This document shows, one piece after another, positions 1 through 12,000 of a DNA stretch of 64,000 nt. The notes under the pieces were generated by a model, which had not been told where the DNA came from, did not search any database, and was given only the letters and a program-made list of their open reading frames with translations. Position numbers and translations under genes: made by a program. The stretch comes from Paracyclopina nana (lineage: Eukaryota > Arthropoda > Copepoda > Cyclopoida > Cyclopettidae), in NCBI GenBank assembly GCA_019096065.1, contig JAGUCH010000002.1:4042501-4106500 (forward strand). Reading direction: 5' to 3'. Each line of letters opens with the position of its first letter. Within the stretch, counting starts at the first letter, position 1.

Positions 1-1310
1 CAAATGCATATGCCATCAAATTAGGGCCAAAACTGTACATGATACATAATGTTGAGAAATTACGACTGCCGCTGCGGAAAAAGCTCATCTTCTTCAGATG
101 ATGAATAAGCATTGCAGGTAATTCCAAATAGAAACTTTCAGCAGCTTTTCTCTATGCCCAGCTCATCTGCTACCTCTACAACTGCCTGTTGATGTATCGT
201 ATTACGTGGAAATACAGGGCAATCGCTGAAGCAGCACATTTTGTCCCTCACTAGATGGCCACAAAAAAAAAATAGAAATAGCAAGAGAAATAGAAAAATA
301 GAGATTGGAAATATTTCGAGCATGCAGGTGGTAGCCAATAATACTATAAATGGCCACTTTCTCTGATCAATTTTTCTGGATTAGAAAAAGCCAATGATAC
401 ATTGATACTAGAAAATTGGGCAAATAAGAATTGCTGCTATTATTTCGAGCTTGCTCATGCTAGTGCTTCTCCAGTTTTCCTCAATAACTTGTGGTGTATC
501 TAGCCTACTTTTTACGACCGCCGCTGATGAAAAAGTCCAAATATACTTTTACAACTGGCCACCATTTTATGCACTTCTCTTGAATGAAACGTCTCCTTTC
601 GCAATTGGATGTATTTATGTCCGCAATTTATTCTAGCCTCACTAGCTGCTCGTTCTTCTCCCTTTATCTTTCATGTAGCAAAGATCGGCTGAAAACTTTC
701 CAACTTTCACGTGGCACAAGAAGTCGCACTGGCATAATTAGGTTTGCTTGCTGCTATACTACGAGATTCTGGCTTGAGAGCAAAAGTAGGCCGTTAATAT
801 GCTACCTTTTTCCAACGCTTTTTCTCGCTATAACTCAGGTGTGCGCACAAAAGATTGTCAATATTTCCACAATGAATTAGTAGGGTACCTTCAGCGAAAA
901 ACCGTTTTCTTTGGTCACTTTCTGAGCTGCTTTCTTGAGAAAAAAGGCCTAGTAAAGATATAGTGGAAGAAGTAATTTTAGCTAAAGTACATTGTCACGG
1001 TTGCAAATGGAAGAAGGCGCGCAGCACATTTGTTCCCATGTCCTTCTACTGGTATAGCAGTATACCCATTTATACCTTGGAAGTGATTGGAAAAGTTACC
1101 TCGTCACAGCCGCGAGAATAGATTAATGTTACCCAACCACCAGCTACAGGGTGCTTCAAAAAAGAGAAAGAAAATAATTATTGATAGGGGAGCTCATTTT
1201 GTGAGCTAAAAACCACTCGATTTTTACTTCATAAAATTTGTTTGTTCTATGTAACCGTTTACATATATAAATAGATATTAGACACAAAATTGCTTCGCTG
1301 CACAAAATAG
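1..1310. other. No supported gene (window start)
   Basis: I see only short ORFs without family resemblance or a convincing splice structure. One plus-strand ORF near 451-636 starts with a hydrophobic stretch that resembles a signal peptide and contains YNWPPFY, which faintly recalls the start of an ionotropic-receptor ligand domain. It has no continuation, so I leave it unannotated. The rest is A+T-rich. Confidence 0.5.
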
Positions 1311-2742
1311 TCAGGTCCACTCGATTCGATCACTTTGGTGAGTTTCACTCAAAAACTCAGTCCATAATGCTGGAAAATTGCCTTTGATGGTGGCTAGCTG
1401 ATTAGCATGCACTTTGGCATGGAGCCACGCCAGGAATCCTTGGGCCAGCTTCAGCCAAGGCTGCAAATAAGAATCCGGAAAGCCGATCCATGTTTGAATT
1501 TGGTGCAATCGATTCTCGCACTTCTTCACTCGACTCCCAACTCCCTCGGACTTGTCCTTGTTGAAGGCTGACACAGCAGCTGTGGCCTTTTCCCTAATTG
1601 CCCGAGCGAGAACGTACCAGGCGGTCTTCTTTTTCAAGAGGCCAATGACGTGGCCTTTGCCGTCGAGGAAATAGAAAACTTCACCCTCGTACCCGTGGCC
1701 TTGGCGTACCGCATTCATCCGGAGCTCAGCTTGCTCAGCGGGGATCACAGATACTTTGACCGTTTCAATGCCCAAGCTGGCAGCAAAACTGATGGCCTTG
1801 TCCGGCCTTAGCGAGCAAAAGGAGGCGAGATCACTCTCGTTCTTGTAGGCACTCGTCCACGTGATGAACTTCAAAGTCTGGCCTTCGAGGTACGAGAGGT
1901 CCACAACATGCTGATAAGTGGGCTGGAGAACTTCAAACACTCCAGTGGCCTTTGTGTGATGCAGAAAATTAAGCAAAATCTCCAACTGATCTTGGGCTAA
2001 GCTCGAGAGCAAATTGAGCGTGGCTTCTCCCACCTGCTTGGCCACCAAGTACCTGGAGTCTTTGTACTCGTCCAAATCGCCCACTTTGCCAATCATCAAA
2101 TGCACATTTTTGGAGCCGAGGATGAGGAACCATTGGCCCTTGATAAATCTGGCTGCCAAGTGAGCAGCCTCCCCATTGGCTTTCTCTGTGCAAACCACTT
2201 GTGTGGCTGCTGCCAAAGGCTTAATGAAGTAATTTAGCCAAATTTGATTCGATTCTGGCTGGTCTTCATCCTCATCTCCCATGCCTCCTGTGAACTTTCT
2301 CAGGGCAAAAATGCCGCAGTCATACTCCACCTTTTGACTGTCCAAATCATGCATGTACAGAATGGCATTGCCTCTGGCCACATGTTTTCTGAAGAGCTCA
2401 TTCTTGTTGTAAACTGCATCATCTGGGCCCCTGCTCTTGATCTGTTGCACATTTCGAGCTTTAATTAAGTAATTACAGCAGATACTTCTATAGATGTACC
2501 TTCATGTCATGGAGACAAACTTTCATATTTTTTGGTGCCACATGGGAGGGAATGTCATTGTCAGAGACCCTGACATCGTTTTTCCTCGAGTTGCACCATG
2601 ATAGCCATTCTTTGCTGATTTTTGAACAGTCATTAGATGACCAGAAAGAAACTTCTTCCTGCACAAATGTCTTGACTTCTTGCTCTTCTATTTTCCGTGC
2701 AAGCTCCTCTGAACTTAGCCATTTCATGCTAGATAAATCCAT
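1311..2742 (-). CDS. RNA-ligase-like nucleotidyltransferase (putative)
   Basis: Two exons (2742-2500, 2441-1311) joined by a 58-bp GT-AG intron in phase 0 give 457 aa. I infer an ATP-dependent RNA ligase or related covalent nucleotidyltransferase from several motifs in the expected order. TEKANGE fits motif I (K-x-x-G, the lysine that would be adenylylated), followed by ILGSKNVH. Later come YEGEVFYFLD, matching motif IV, and GLLKKKTAWYVLARAIREK, matching the lysine-rich motif V. An upstream HVARGNAILY...FALRKFTGG stretch resembles the 'ARG...KFFN' region of T4 Rnl-like ligases. There is no signal peptide or membrane segment. The start is the first ATG of the upstream exon. I do not recognise an exact orthologue; a divergent nucleotidyltransferase of another function is the alternative. 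Confidence 0.55.
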
Positions 2743-3130
2743 GATGCACTGCTTGGATTACTCTAGAGGTGTGTGCGAGAATTCGTGGGAAATAGCCTTT
2801 GCGTGGATTTTCTGGATTTACACCATGCCAGCGCAATATGTAGCAATGTTTTTATTGCACTTTTAGTAGTCATAGATATGACCATGGGTGAAATTCATGC
2901 GCCATGAAAAACTATTGTAGCATTCATTGAGACCCCCTCTTCATATATTTCTTAAGTCAGTTTAAAGCTCTTCTTAGTGTTGTGAGCCAAGTCTTGTGAG
3001 TCAAGTCTTGTGAGTCAATCCTTATAAGTCAATCCTTATAAATCAATCTTGTGAGTCAAGACTTGTGTGTCAAGTCTTGTGTGTCAAGTCTTGTGTGTCA
3101 AGTCTTGTGTGTCAAGTCTTGTGAGTCAAG

Positions 3131-3240
3131 TCTCCCAGTAGTTTTGCATGAATGAAGACGCATAACCTAATGAGGAGTGATATTATTCCAAATGTAGAAG
3201 AGCCAGGTGGAAAAAAATCATGCATAATATTAGTTCATTT
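3131..3240 (+). repeat. ~100-bp interspersed unit, copy A
   Basis: First of three copies of a unit reading from CCCAGTAGT..TTGCATGAA.GAAGACG through CATAACCTAATGAG and GTAGAAGAGCCAGGTGG to AAAAAATCATGCAT. It sits between two blocks of the 14-bp minisatellite. Copies differ by scattered substitutions. No coding potential is seen. Confidence 0.9.
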
Positions 3241-3870
3241 GTGAGTCAAGTCTTGTGAGTCAAGTCTTGTGAGTCAAGTCTTGTGAGTCAAGTCTTGTGA
3301 GTCAAGTCTTGTGAGTCAAGTCTTGTGAGTCAAGTCTTGTGAGTCAAGTCTTGTGAGTCAAGTCTTGTGAGTCAAGTCTTGTGAGTCAAGTCTTGTGAGT
3401 CAAGTCTTGTGAGTCACGTCTTGTGAGTCACGTTTTGTGAGTCACGTCTTGTGAGTCACGTCTTGTGAGCCACGTCTTGTGAGTCACGTCTTGTGAGTCA
3501 CGTCTTGTGAGTCACAAGACGTGTGAGTCACGTCTTGTGAGTCAAGTCTTGTGAGTCAAGTCTTGTGAGTCAAGTCTTGTGAGTCAAGTCTTTTGAGTCA
3601 ATCCTTATAAGTCACATCTTTTGAGTCAATCCTTACAAGTCAAGTCTTGTGAGTCAAGTCTTGTGAGTCAAGTCTTGTGAGTCAAGTCTTGTGAGTCAAG
3701 TCTTGTGAGTCAAGTCTTGTGAGTCAAGTCTTGTGAGTCACGTCTTGTGAGTCACGTCTTGTGAGTCAAGTCTTGTGAGTCAAGTCTTGTGAGTCACGTC
3801 TTGTGAGTCACGTCTTGTGAGTCACGTCTTGTGAGTCACGTCTTGTGAGCCACGTCTTGTGAGTCAAGTC

Positions 3871-3974
3871 TTCCAGTAGTCTTGCATGAATGAAGACGGA
3901 TAACCTAATGAGTAGTAATATTATTCCAATTGTAGAAGAGCCAGGTGGAAAAAAATCATGCATGATATCATTTG
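3871..3974 (+). repeat. ~100-bp interspersed unit, copy B
   Basis: Second copy of the same unit, directly abutting the end of the long 14-bp array, in the same orientation as copies A and C. It has ATAACCTAATGAGTAG where the other copies have ATGAGGAG. Confidence 0.9.
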
Positions 3975-4214
3975 TGAGCCAAGTCTTGTGAGTCAATCCT
4001 TCTAAGTCACTTTACTTACTTTTAGTCTTACTTTTACCTTCATATGGAAAAGCAAACTTTAGTTTATTGATCTTGGGGATTAAGCAAAGAAGGCTTGAAT
4101 AAACCGTTACAGGCTCTCGAGATAATAGCTCCTAAGAACCTCTTTGCTGGCAGCAGCTCTTGTTCCATCAGAGTAATTTCTTAATGAGGAGCCCCGAACT
4201 TTTACCAATAATAC

Positions 4215-4325
4215 CCTCCCAGTAGTCTTGCATGAACGAAGACGCATAACCTAATGAGGAGTAATATTATCCCAATTGTAGAAGAGCCAGGTGGAAAAAA
4301 AATCATGCATGATATTTGTTCATTT
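4215..4325 (+). repeat. ~100-bp interspersed unit, copy C
   Basis: Third copy in the same orientation, separated from copy B by about 240 bp of unrelated sequence and not followed by the 14-bp array. It ends in GATATTTGTTCATTT, similar to the end of copy A, so the repeat unit probably extends to that point. Confidence 0.9.
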
Positions 4326-4570
4326 ATGGCACTCGTTGTATGTACGTATGTCATTCATTCATTTCACAATGGTGGTGATTATCCTCGTTTATTTTATATA
4401 AATACCCAATGATTGATCAAATATATGTCAGCCACTTTGAAGGTCTCCCGAAACAGCGTTAAAAGCCCTTTTTGCATCATAAACGAGTGGCTGAGTTACT
4501 GTAAATGCATATACTCAAAGTATTGGTACAAAAGAAAAGTTATGTCTTTTTTCGAACAGTGGCATATGTT

Positions 4571-5232
4571 TTATGCTTGTTTCTCTTGCTCGATCGTTTC
4601 TTTTGTGGGCAAGGGATTTTTCTCCACAGTCTCCGCTTTGGCAAGTTGCTCCTTGTTGAATTGTTCAATGCCATCTTTGAATTTCTGATGTTCAGCTTCT
4701 AGGCGAATAGCTGAAAAAAAGGCACTTGCAAATATTTGCATTAAGGGTAGCGTTGCTGTTTTACCTTCACTATCTGGCAAAGGATTTTTCTCTTCAGGCT
4801 CAACATGCTTCAGAGCATTTTTGTCAAACTTTTCCACACCTTCCAGGGATTGGTTGTGGGCGATTTCTGACTTGAGAACTGTAAATGGAAAACGTAGGCA
4901 TACACTGTAAACGATGAAGGGTTGCCGATTATTTACTGTCAGCTCCGGAAGCAGGCTCCCTGGTTTTCACTGGGTTCAACTTGTCAGGCGTGAACGATTC
5001 AACTCCTTGCAAAACGCCTTGGATGGTTTTCTCGGTTTTGACATCCTCAGCAGTGGGCAGCACTTGCTTTTCGGTGATCTGCAACAAAATTAGCAAGCTC
5101 AACCACTTTCCTGTCATGGTCAAAATGCCAGCTTACCTCGGCATGTTTGAGTTTATGCTCGCATTCCAGCTGTTCTTTGAGGGTCTCGGCAATTTTGGGC
5201 AAGTCTTGGACGGCTGGAGCCTCTCCGGACAT
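4571..5232 (-). CDS. Multi-repeat thymosin-beta (ciboulot-like)
   Basis: Four exons (5232-5137, 5078-4937, 4878-4765, 4710-4571) close exactly into 163 aa. Actin-monomer-binding beta-thymosin/WH2 repeats are clear. The N-terminus [19 protein letters not shown] leads to [15 protein letters not shown]. The second repeat is of the [11 protein letters not shown] type. The third has [20 protein letters not shown], and the last has [20 protein letters not shown] and ends IEQEKQA. Order and wording match arthropod ciboulot-type proteins, which regulate actin assembly in the cytoplasm; Drosophila ciboulot has three repeats, this protein four. The first repeat lacks the usual aromatic residue before its LK core. 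Introns fall between or within repeats with phases 0, 1 and 1. The start is the first ATG. Confidence 0.93.
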
Positions 5233-5939
5233 GGTGCTATCTGAAATGGGAAAAGTTGGCTCGATGATCCGACGGCTCCGAATGTTGGACGCCTATTATC
5301 GTCGTTTGACAAGTGAACAAAGACGCGTATGCATCAAAGAGGCGCCAGCCATAGCCGAGGCGCACCTTTAAAATATGGAAATGGGGCCTGTAGCTACTTT
5401 AGCTAAGCTAGCAGCAGTTGTTCGCAACTTTTCAGCCTCCATTTTGAAAATTCTGATGAAAGTGCAAATTTGGAGCATTTAGCGCGCAACTGCAACGGTG
5501 TAATTCTACACGGCTGGAATTTCAGCCTACATTCAGTAAATTATCATGGAGCTAAGCAATTCTATATTGACGCGCGTAGACTTGAAATATCATATCGAGA
5601 TCAATCCGACGGATTCAGAGGCAAAAGCAATTGTACCAGCACTTTTTTCAAAAATCAGCTTTAAAAAACAACTGCAGTAGGACGGTGGGAGTTTCAAAAA
5701 TGCATTGCTTTGTATGGCTTCCATAGCGCTAGAAGAAACTGTTTGGCTGTTGGGGCAAGGTCGAGCCGAACACGGAACATTTGAGACCCACTTCGCTCTT
5801 GAGCGAAAAGTAGTCTTTGAAATTTGAAATTGATATGAGCGGGAAAATTCTACAGTTGCTTGGAAACTTTGAACGGCTAATAACACTCCACGGTCTGCAG
5901 TCGATTATACGTCAGCTGGATTGTTTTAGGAGATCGTTG

Positions 5940-7460
5940 ATCAAAGCGATGATCCACTTTTTCCACCTTTTTTAATGCATCATCGGCGGGTGACTCGGCA
6001 TAATGATGGCGGCCGGAAATTATTTCACGATGGCCGCTTCATTATAAGCCCCCTCCCATGCATCATCATCCGAAGAAATGATCCCGTCTTGTCCCGACCT
6101 TAGCTTAGCGGCAAACCATTATTGAGGGGTGAAATGTGAATGTAAAATTGTCTCGGGCTCAAGGCTGCGTGCGTGCGGCAATGTCATCTGCCCGTTGGGC
6201 GAAGAAACTGCGCCGTGCGTCGATCTTAGTGTCGCGCAAAGAATCTGTCGATCAACTTGAAGGCGCCACGCCCAAACGCGCCCAAACAAACTTGGTTCGC
6301 CGTTAAAACTGGTAACGGTCGCGGATAACGCTCGCGTTAACGGGTTGGACTGACCTTAGGATATGCGTTGTAGTTGGCGTACGGACTTGAGTTGAGCAAC
6401 TGAATTTTGCCGTTCCGAGTTGAGTTTGGCGTTGAAGCTAAGCTGTGAAACTGCAGCAGGAATGAGATCCACCATCGGCGTTCAGCAGTCAGCATTCAAC
6501 GGGCGAGCTCGCGTCTCACAAAGAAGCGAGCTGCGCGAGCGTTATTATGCTGTACGCGCATATCCACTATAAAGCACTTGGTTGGCTTCGAGCTCATATT
6601 CAACGCTGCTAGCTCCAACTTTCAAGGGCCGCGACCCGAGATCGGCCGAGCCGCCCGCCTGTTGAGCAAGAGTTGAGGCCGAGCGATAACGAGCAGCATC
6701 GAAGGCCGTTACGTAACGGAGAAGGCCGCGCCCAAATTGCCTCCTCGCTTTCGCTCAGCTCGCGAGCTAGACATTGAGATCGGCCTCGCTCCGACAAAAA
6801 ATGCAATCGAGGGAATTCGGTGAGCGATGAGTCATCCCGCGAGAGCGAAAGGGGAGCCCGGCTCGACCCCAACGTGACAACGACAAAGCGGGGTGCAACC
6901 CGTATTTAGCCATGGCAGCCAACACTTTCTCCCGATGCACTTTTTTGGTCCTCTTCCTCCTTGAGACGAGCGTTGAGCTAAATTCACATTATTAAATGCC
7001 CCGTTGGTGCTCCGCACTGCAAGGCAGCTTCGTCCTTGCCCAAGGCTGGATGAGAGTCAAGGCATCGCTTTTTTTGAAAAAACGCGCAGTTAACGGCCGG
7101 CCGTAAAACGCACCAAAAAAACGGGCTGAGAACGACCCTCGTGTCAAGATGAGTTGTAACCGCAACATGAAGTGAATGGGGATGAGATTGGCCTTGAGTC
7201 GCAACCCTCGTGCGTCGTTTACAGCCACTCCTTGAATTTTATTAGCGAGCAAATGCAAAGCAAAGCAAAGAAGAGGATATCTTCTTTTTTTCCACTCTGT
7301 TATCTTGATCTCCAACAGTCGTGAAATGTGGGTGTGCAACGCGCAAAAACCCACCTTGAATGCTCAAAACGGAATTTTCTCATTGTCATTCCGTGGACCC
7401 GCGGTGATTTAAATTCGGACCGGTTCAAACCCGATTGACTAGGGCATGCTCTAATAATTT
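5940..7460. other. CpG-rich non-coding block
   Basis: This stretch is visibly richer in CG dinucleotides than the rest of the window and lacks a convincing ORF or splice-linked exon set. It lies upstream of the minus-strand thymosin gene and downstream of the fucosyltransferase 3' end. It contains a palindromic ACGGCCGGCCGT near 7090 and several TAACGG/CGTTA motifs around 6300-6350 and 7540-7600. It may be a promoter or CpG-island-like element, or an unmethylated remnant of an inserted sequence. Confidence 0.5.
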
Positions 7461-8543
7461 AGCTCGTCTCGTGCCATACAGGATGTGACTGCGAGATAAA
7501 GACGGTGAAAGTAAAGCGTGTTTTTTGATAACATTCAACGCGCAACATTCGCTAACGGCTCAATGTACTGATAACCGCTTATCAAAACGGCGCGTAACGA
7601 TTTCGCCAGACATTAACTTTTTGGACGGGAAATATGCGAGCCTAGGTTATGCATGAAAATCGCAGCCTGACCCAATGCTATAAGCAAGTGAGAAAAGGCA
7701 GTCCATAAATTCATTGGTGAGAGGTTGCGTGATTTTACAAGGTATTGTTGCGGTTCATCCGAAAATGGATTTGTAGTAGGCGCGTTCGGAACCATTCGAG
7801 CACAAATAGTTCCCTTTGGCATCGTTGTAATACCACTCGCTGATGTTTTGGTACACTTTCCATGGCTCGGATGCATCGTGCAATTTTTCACACAGCGTGC
7901 ACCAAGGATCCTTTTGATATAGCACATGTTCTTTCTTCCACTTAAAATACTCCGCAAACCTCTCCTGGAAAAAAGCGGAAAAATTGTAATATTTCCAGCT
8001 TTGAAAGTTTTTTTTTTTTTTCTTCATTGATATACCTTGTCATTCTTGAGTTCAATTAAATAATTTGCCAAATCTTTCACCGTCGCAAAATCGTTCACAT
8101 CGATGTAGGAGTGAGGCGGGGCTTCGAGGGCGTAGTTTGCCCCGCCCATCACTACTGGGATAACTGGTTTGGTGAGCGTGCGCCAAAACTTTTCGGTGAC
8201 GTAATCGGGGCAATTGGAGTTTTCGAAAGCCAAGTAAAAGCTGTGATTGGCGCTCAAGTCCTCAAAGCAATAATCGTGTCCATTGACTGCGCCCGGGCAT
8301 TTCTGATCGCCGCAGTCGCCATAAACATCCACATCTATGAATTTCCTCAATTCCTCCACATATTTCTCTCTGAAATTGTCCGTAGGACAATGGGAGGCAA
8401 CCCAATACACCGACCTGGTCTTGAGACCCCTTCAAAAGCATATTTTTTAAAACTGCGATGATATTTTTAAGATTATCTTTTTTTTGGTACCAATTTAGAA
8501 CCATTCCATTTGGATTTTTCCTCACTTGATACCTGGCAAAGGG

Positions 8544-8916
8544 TTGGTGTGAGGACCTTGAGGCCTGAGGACCTTGAGGCCTTGACTTGAGACCACAGAT
8601 CTCTACTTTTGCATTCTATATATATCTATGTTTACATTGCTGAGTTTTCCCGCTACTTCGCGCGCTATTCGTTTCACTCGCTAATAAACAATCAACCAAG
8701 AAGGAAGCCATTGAAGTTTTCAACTTTATTGTCCAGACTGACACCTCCACCATCATCTGGTTGACTGGAGCTGCCAGCTCTGCCAAGTGCTGCTAGTCCT
8801 CACGCTTGGATTGCTTCCATTTATGGGCTCAAGACCGCCACGTTGTTGCCGATCTTGTCATTTTCCCCTTCCATTTCGAGTTGGCCCTTCAGCTGAAAGA
8901 AGGTCCCATTCACCAA
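8544..8916 (+). repeat. 5' LTR (373 bp)
   Basis: This LTR begins TTGGTGTGAGG and ends CATTCACCAA. It holds a tandem GAGGACCTTGAGGCC duplication near its start, a TATA-like TTCTATATATATC around 8620 and AATAAA near 8681, in the expected promoter/poly(A) order. It matches 13051-13423 base for base as far as I can read. Confidence 0.95.
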
Positions 8917-8918
8917 AC

Positions 8919-8936
8919 TGGCGCCCAACGTGGGGC
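8919..8936 (+). promoter_or_regulatory. Primer-binding site, tRNA-Lys type
   Basis: TGGCGCCCAACGTGGGGC starts two bases after the 5' LTR. It is the complement of a tRNA-Lys (CUU isoacceptor type) 3' end including CCA, as I recall that tRNA. It defines the 5' LTR boundary and the plus orientation of the element. Confidence 0.88.
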
Positions 8937-9047
8937 AGAATCAACCTCCTTGAGACTAGGACTCAAATAACTCCAAGTACCCCACTGGAAAATTCTAGCC
9001 TCAAAATTCTGCCCTTTATTTTAGATGACTTTTAAAAGCAGCCTTTC

Positions 9048-12000
9048 ATGGCAAATGAAGCCAACCCTGACACACCTGTCACAGGCCTGCGCAAGAGCCT
9101 TAGGGTCAGAGGGCTGCCACCTCACATCCAATCTGAGTCATCAACTCCATTTCGTCGGGTCGAGCAGTGGCTTAAGCCTCGACCACTTCTGTCTTTAGAC
9201 GAAGGACAATTGGCATCAACACTTGACTGGGAGTTCTCCCCTGCCATTGTCAACCTCACCTGCCACTCCAGCCCCAACACCCTTCCACGAAGAAACTTCA
9301 AGGACTACTTGGCCTTGGCTGCTGACAACTCGCTAGCCAGTGACAGTGTCAATCAGCCCAATCACGAGGGGGCCAACCTTGAGCGTCTGGAGCTGTCTGG
9401 AGAGGTTTTTGATCCCGCTATAAGCGACCCCAGCTTAAGCATGGCGGATCACAACCCCAACCTCAACGTTGATGGAAATACTGAACAGTCCAGTAGCCAC
9501 CCATCTAATCAATCTGGACCCCCCACTGCCAATTCGTCAAGTGGAACAGGTACCACTGACAGTGGCGTTACCATCCTGGGAGGAGACAAGCCAACTTCCA
9601 AGTCTTCATCAAAGAAGACCAAGGAATCTGATAGGCAGCTTAAGCAAAACGCAGCCATAGAAGCAAGAGATGTCCTCATCAAAGTACTCGAAAAGGCCAT
9701 GGTTGCTTGCCGAGACTATCGCAAGAGGATCAGATCATTTGATGCCCCAGAGTCTATTGAAACGCTTAAGCACATGCTAAGCGTTGTGGAGTGCGCCCAG
9801 GCCGCCCTCACTGATGCATACCCAAGATATGTTGCAGCCTATGACGCTGCTGGCAATCCTCTGGGAGCTGTCATGCCTCAAAAGGCAAATGGAGCAAGGG
9901 ACTCCTTGCAGGGCCTTAAGGACAAACTGAAAGGCATCATCAAAAGCCGGGAGCTGGCCAACAAGGTCATGGATGATGATGAGGAGCTCGACAGGCATCT
10001 CAACTTTGACTTCAGTGACACTGATGGAGAAGAGTTCGCTTCGGAATTTGCTCGCCAGACTGCCAAAGACGCCAAAAAGTCCAAGGAAGCTGCTACTCCA
10101 AGAAGACCTTCCACGAACTCAACCAATGTTGATCCGAATGGCACCACTCAGCTCAACACACCAGGCTTAAGCACTGCGGGAGCCACTCCAGGGCCCAGCA
10201 ACAGGCAGCAACGTCTCTCTTATGCCCCTGTTTGTGCCGAAGACCCATCAATCATTGGCCTCAAAGATGCATCCACCAAGTCAAAAAGGACGATCACCCC
10301 TGAAGAGATTGCTCTTGTCTCTCTCAAGGATAGGCTTAAGCTCCAGGCAGCCCAACTGCAGGTTGACATCGAAAATCAAGCAGATGCTGAGAAGCTGTCA
10401 CTGAGCATGGCAACTTTGGGCTCTCTCTTAATCACTTATGAGCAGAGGTGGGCAGAGCTTCTGAATGTGGACAGCCGAGCAGCAAAGGAATTTGACACCC
10501 ATGAAGCTAACTACAACTACCTTCTGGAGTCTGCCAAGAGAGCTTATCAAATCATGACGCTGCAACAAAACTCCACCAAGAGCCACCTTAAGGGATTGGT
10601 CAACCCAAAAGTTCTGATGAAGACAATGAAGATCCAGTCTTTTTCTCCAGCTCAAGAGGTGGTCTACACTCGAGAAGGCATCAAACTTGTCTATGACAAA
10701 GAAACAGACTCGTTTAAACGTTGCTCTTCCACTGCCCACACTTTTGGCCAACATGTCCCCAATGCTGGCGACCCAAATCCTGATGATCCATCAGATGGCA
10801 GCAGCAGCGATAGCGAATCAAGAAAAGGCAAAAAGAAAAAGTCTTCTGGCGGCGATGACAGGAAGAAGAAACCATTTTGGGACACGAGCTCTTCTGAAGA
10901 AGACGAAAGATCTTCCAGAGGCAGAAGCAATGAGTCGCCAGCCTATGGCTCCAACAATTCTGGCTCCAACAATTCTGCTTCAGTTCGTAAGAAGAGAGCT
11001 ATCAAGTTCGATCCTTTAAAGGTCCCCCCATTTGATGGAGAGGATCTAATGCAATACTATCACTTCAGGGTTGCATTCAAAAACTTTGTCCACAAGGATC
11101 CTGACATGTCACTCCAAGAGAAGATCATTCGCCTCAACCAGGCCACAAAAGGAGGTCATGCTCACAGGTTTGTGCAGTTTAAACCTCACACCAAAGCGGG
11201 TTACCTGCAAGCCCTTAAGGAACTGGATGAAGAGTTCGGTGATCGACAGAGACTCCTCAACTATGCTGTCAAGAAGTTGCAGAACATGGCTCCAGTTGAC
11301 ATGACCAAGAAGGAGACAATTCAAAGCGTCAGGGATCACATCTCTGAGTTCATCTTCCAATTGGAGGAGACTGCCCCTGAGAAAATGTCAGACTTCGAAA
11401 AAACTGCCTTTTCTGCCCTTGTGATTCAAAATATCACTTTTGTGCCATCAACTCGCCCATTTGTCAACACATTCTTGACAAGCAGAAAAACTCATGCATT
11501 CACGCTTGAGCTTTTCAATGAGTGGGCCAGCTCAGAGATGCAGCATCACTACTCCTACCAGATGGCCAGGGCTGCTGATGCCACCAAGAACTCAGCACCT
11601 CAGACAGGGCTTAAGCCAGCTTCAGCTACCACCAAGCCAACCTTCTACGCCAGTGGCAAGTCAGTCATGTCTGACATGAAGTGGCTGCAAGAAGCTGAAT
11701 GTGAGCCAACATTTGTATCCAGTGAAGAAGAGTTCAACGTAGCCAGTGTCACAGTCGCCCAAGATGAGTACAGAACCTTCTTGGAGTGCCCTCTTTGCCA
11801 ACAGCCTCATTCAATACCTGAATGTCAACTTTTCAGGGATGCTGATGGGCAAGGCAAGTTGAAACTTTGCATGGGAGCTTATGCTTGCTTCAGGTGCTTG
11901 AGGGGGCAGCACAACTTGCGCAAGTGCAAAACCAACATGGTCTGTTATAAGTGCAAGTCTGACAAGCACAACTCCTGGCTACATTCTTCAGCTGATTTTA

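Larger units (their letters stand above)
2978..4005. repeat. 14-bp minisatellite (TCTTGTGAGTCAAG)n
   Basis: A tandem array of the 14-bp unit TCTTGTGAGTCAAG and close variants (GTCACG, CTTATAAG forms) occupies 2978-3130 and about 3241-3870 (roughly 45 units), with a short tail at 3972-4005. Variants are clustered in runs, as expected from unequal exchange. Every standard unit contains TGAGTCA, the AP-1/bZIP consensus. Copies of a separate ~100-bp repeat flank and interrupt the array. The array carries no plausible gene; the minus-strand ORF across part of it is only the repeat translated. Confidence 0.97.

Noticed and set aside
451..636. Signal-peptide-like ORF with YNWPPFY
   Set aside because: Faint ionotropic-receptor flavour but no downstream domain or splice continuation.
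3240..3870. CRISPR-like array
   Set aside because: Units are directly tandem with no unique spacers, in a eukaryotic context; it is a minisatellite.
7400..7440. tRNA-like GGTTCAAACCC
   Set aside because: No matching A box, acceptor stem or anticodon arm at the right distance.
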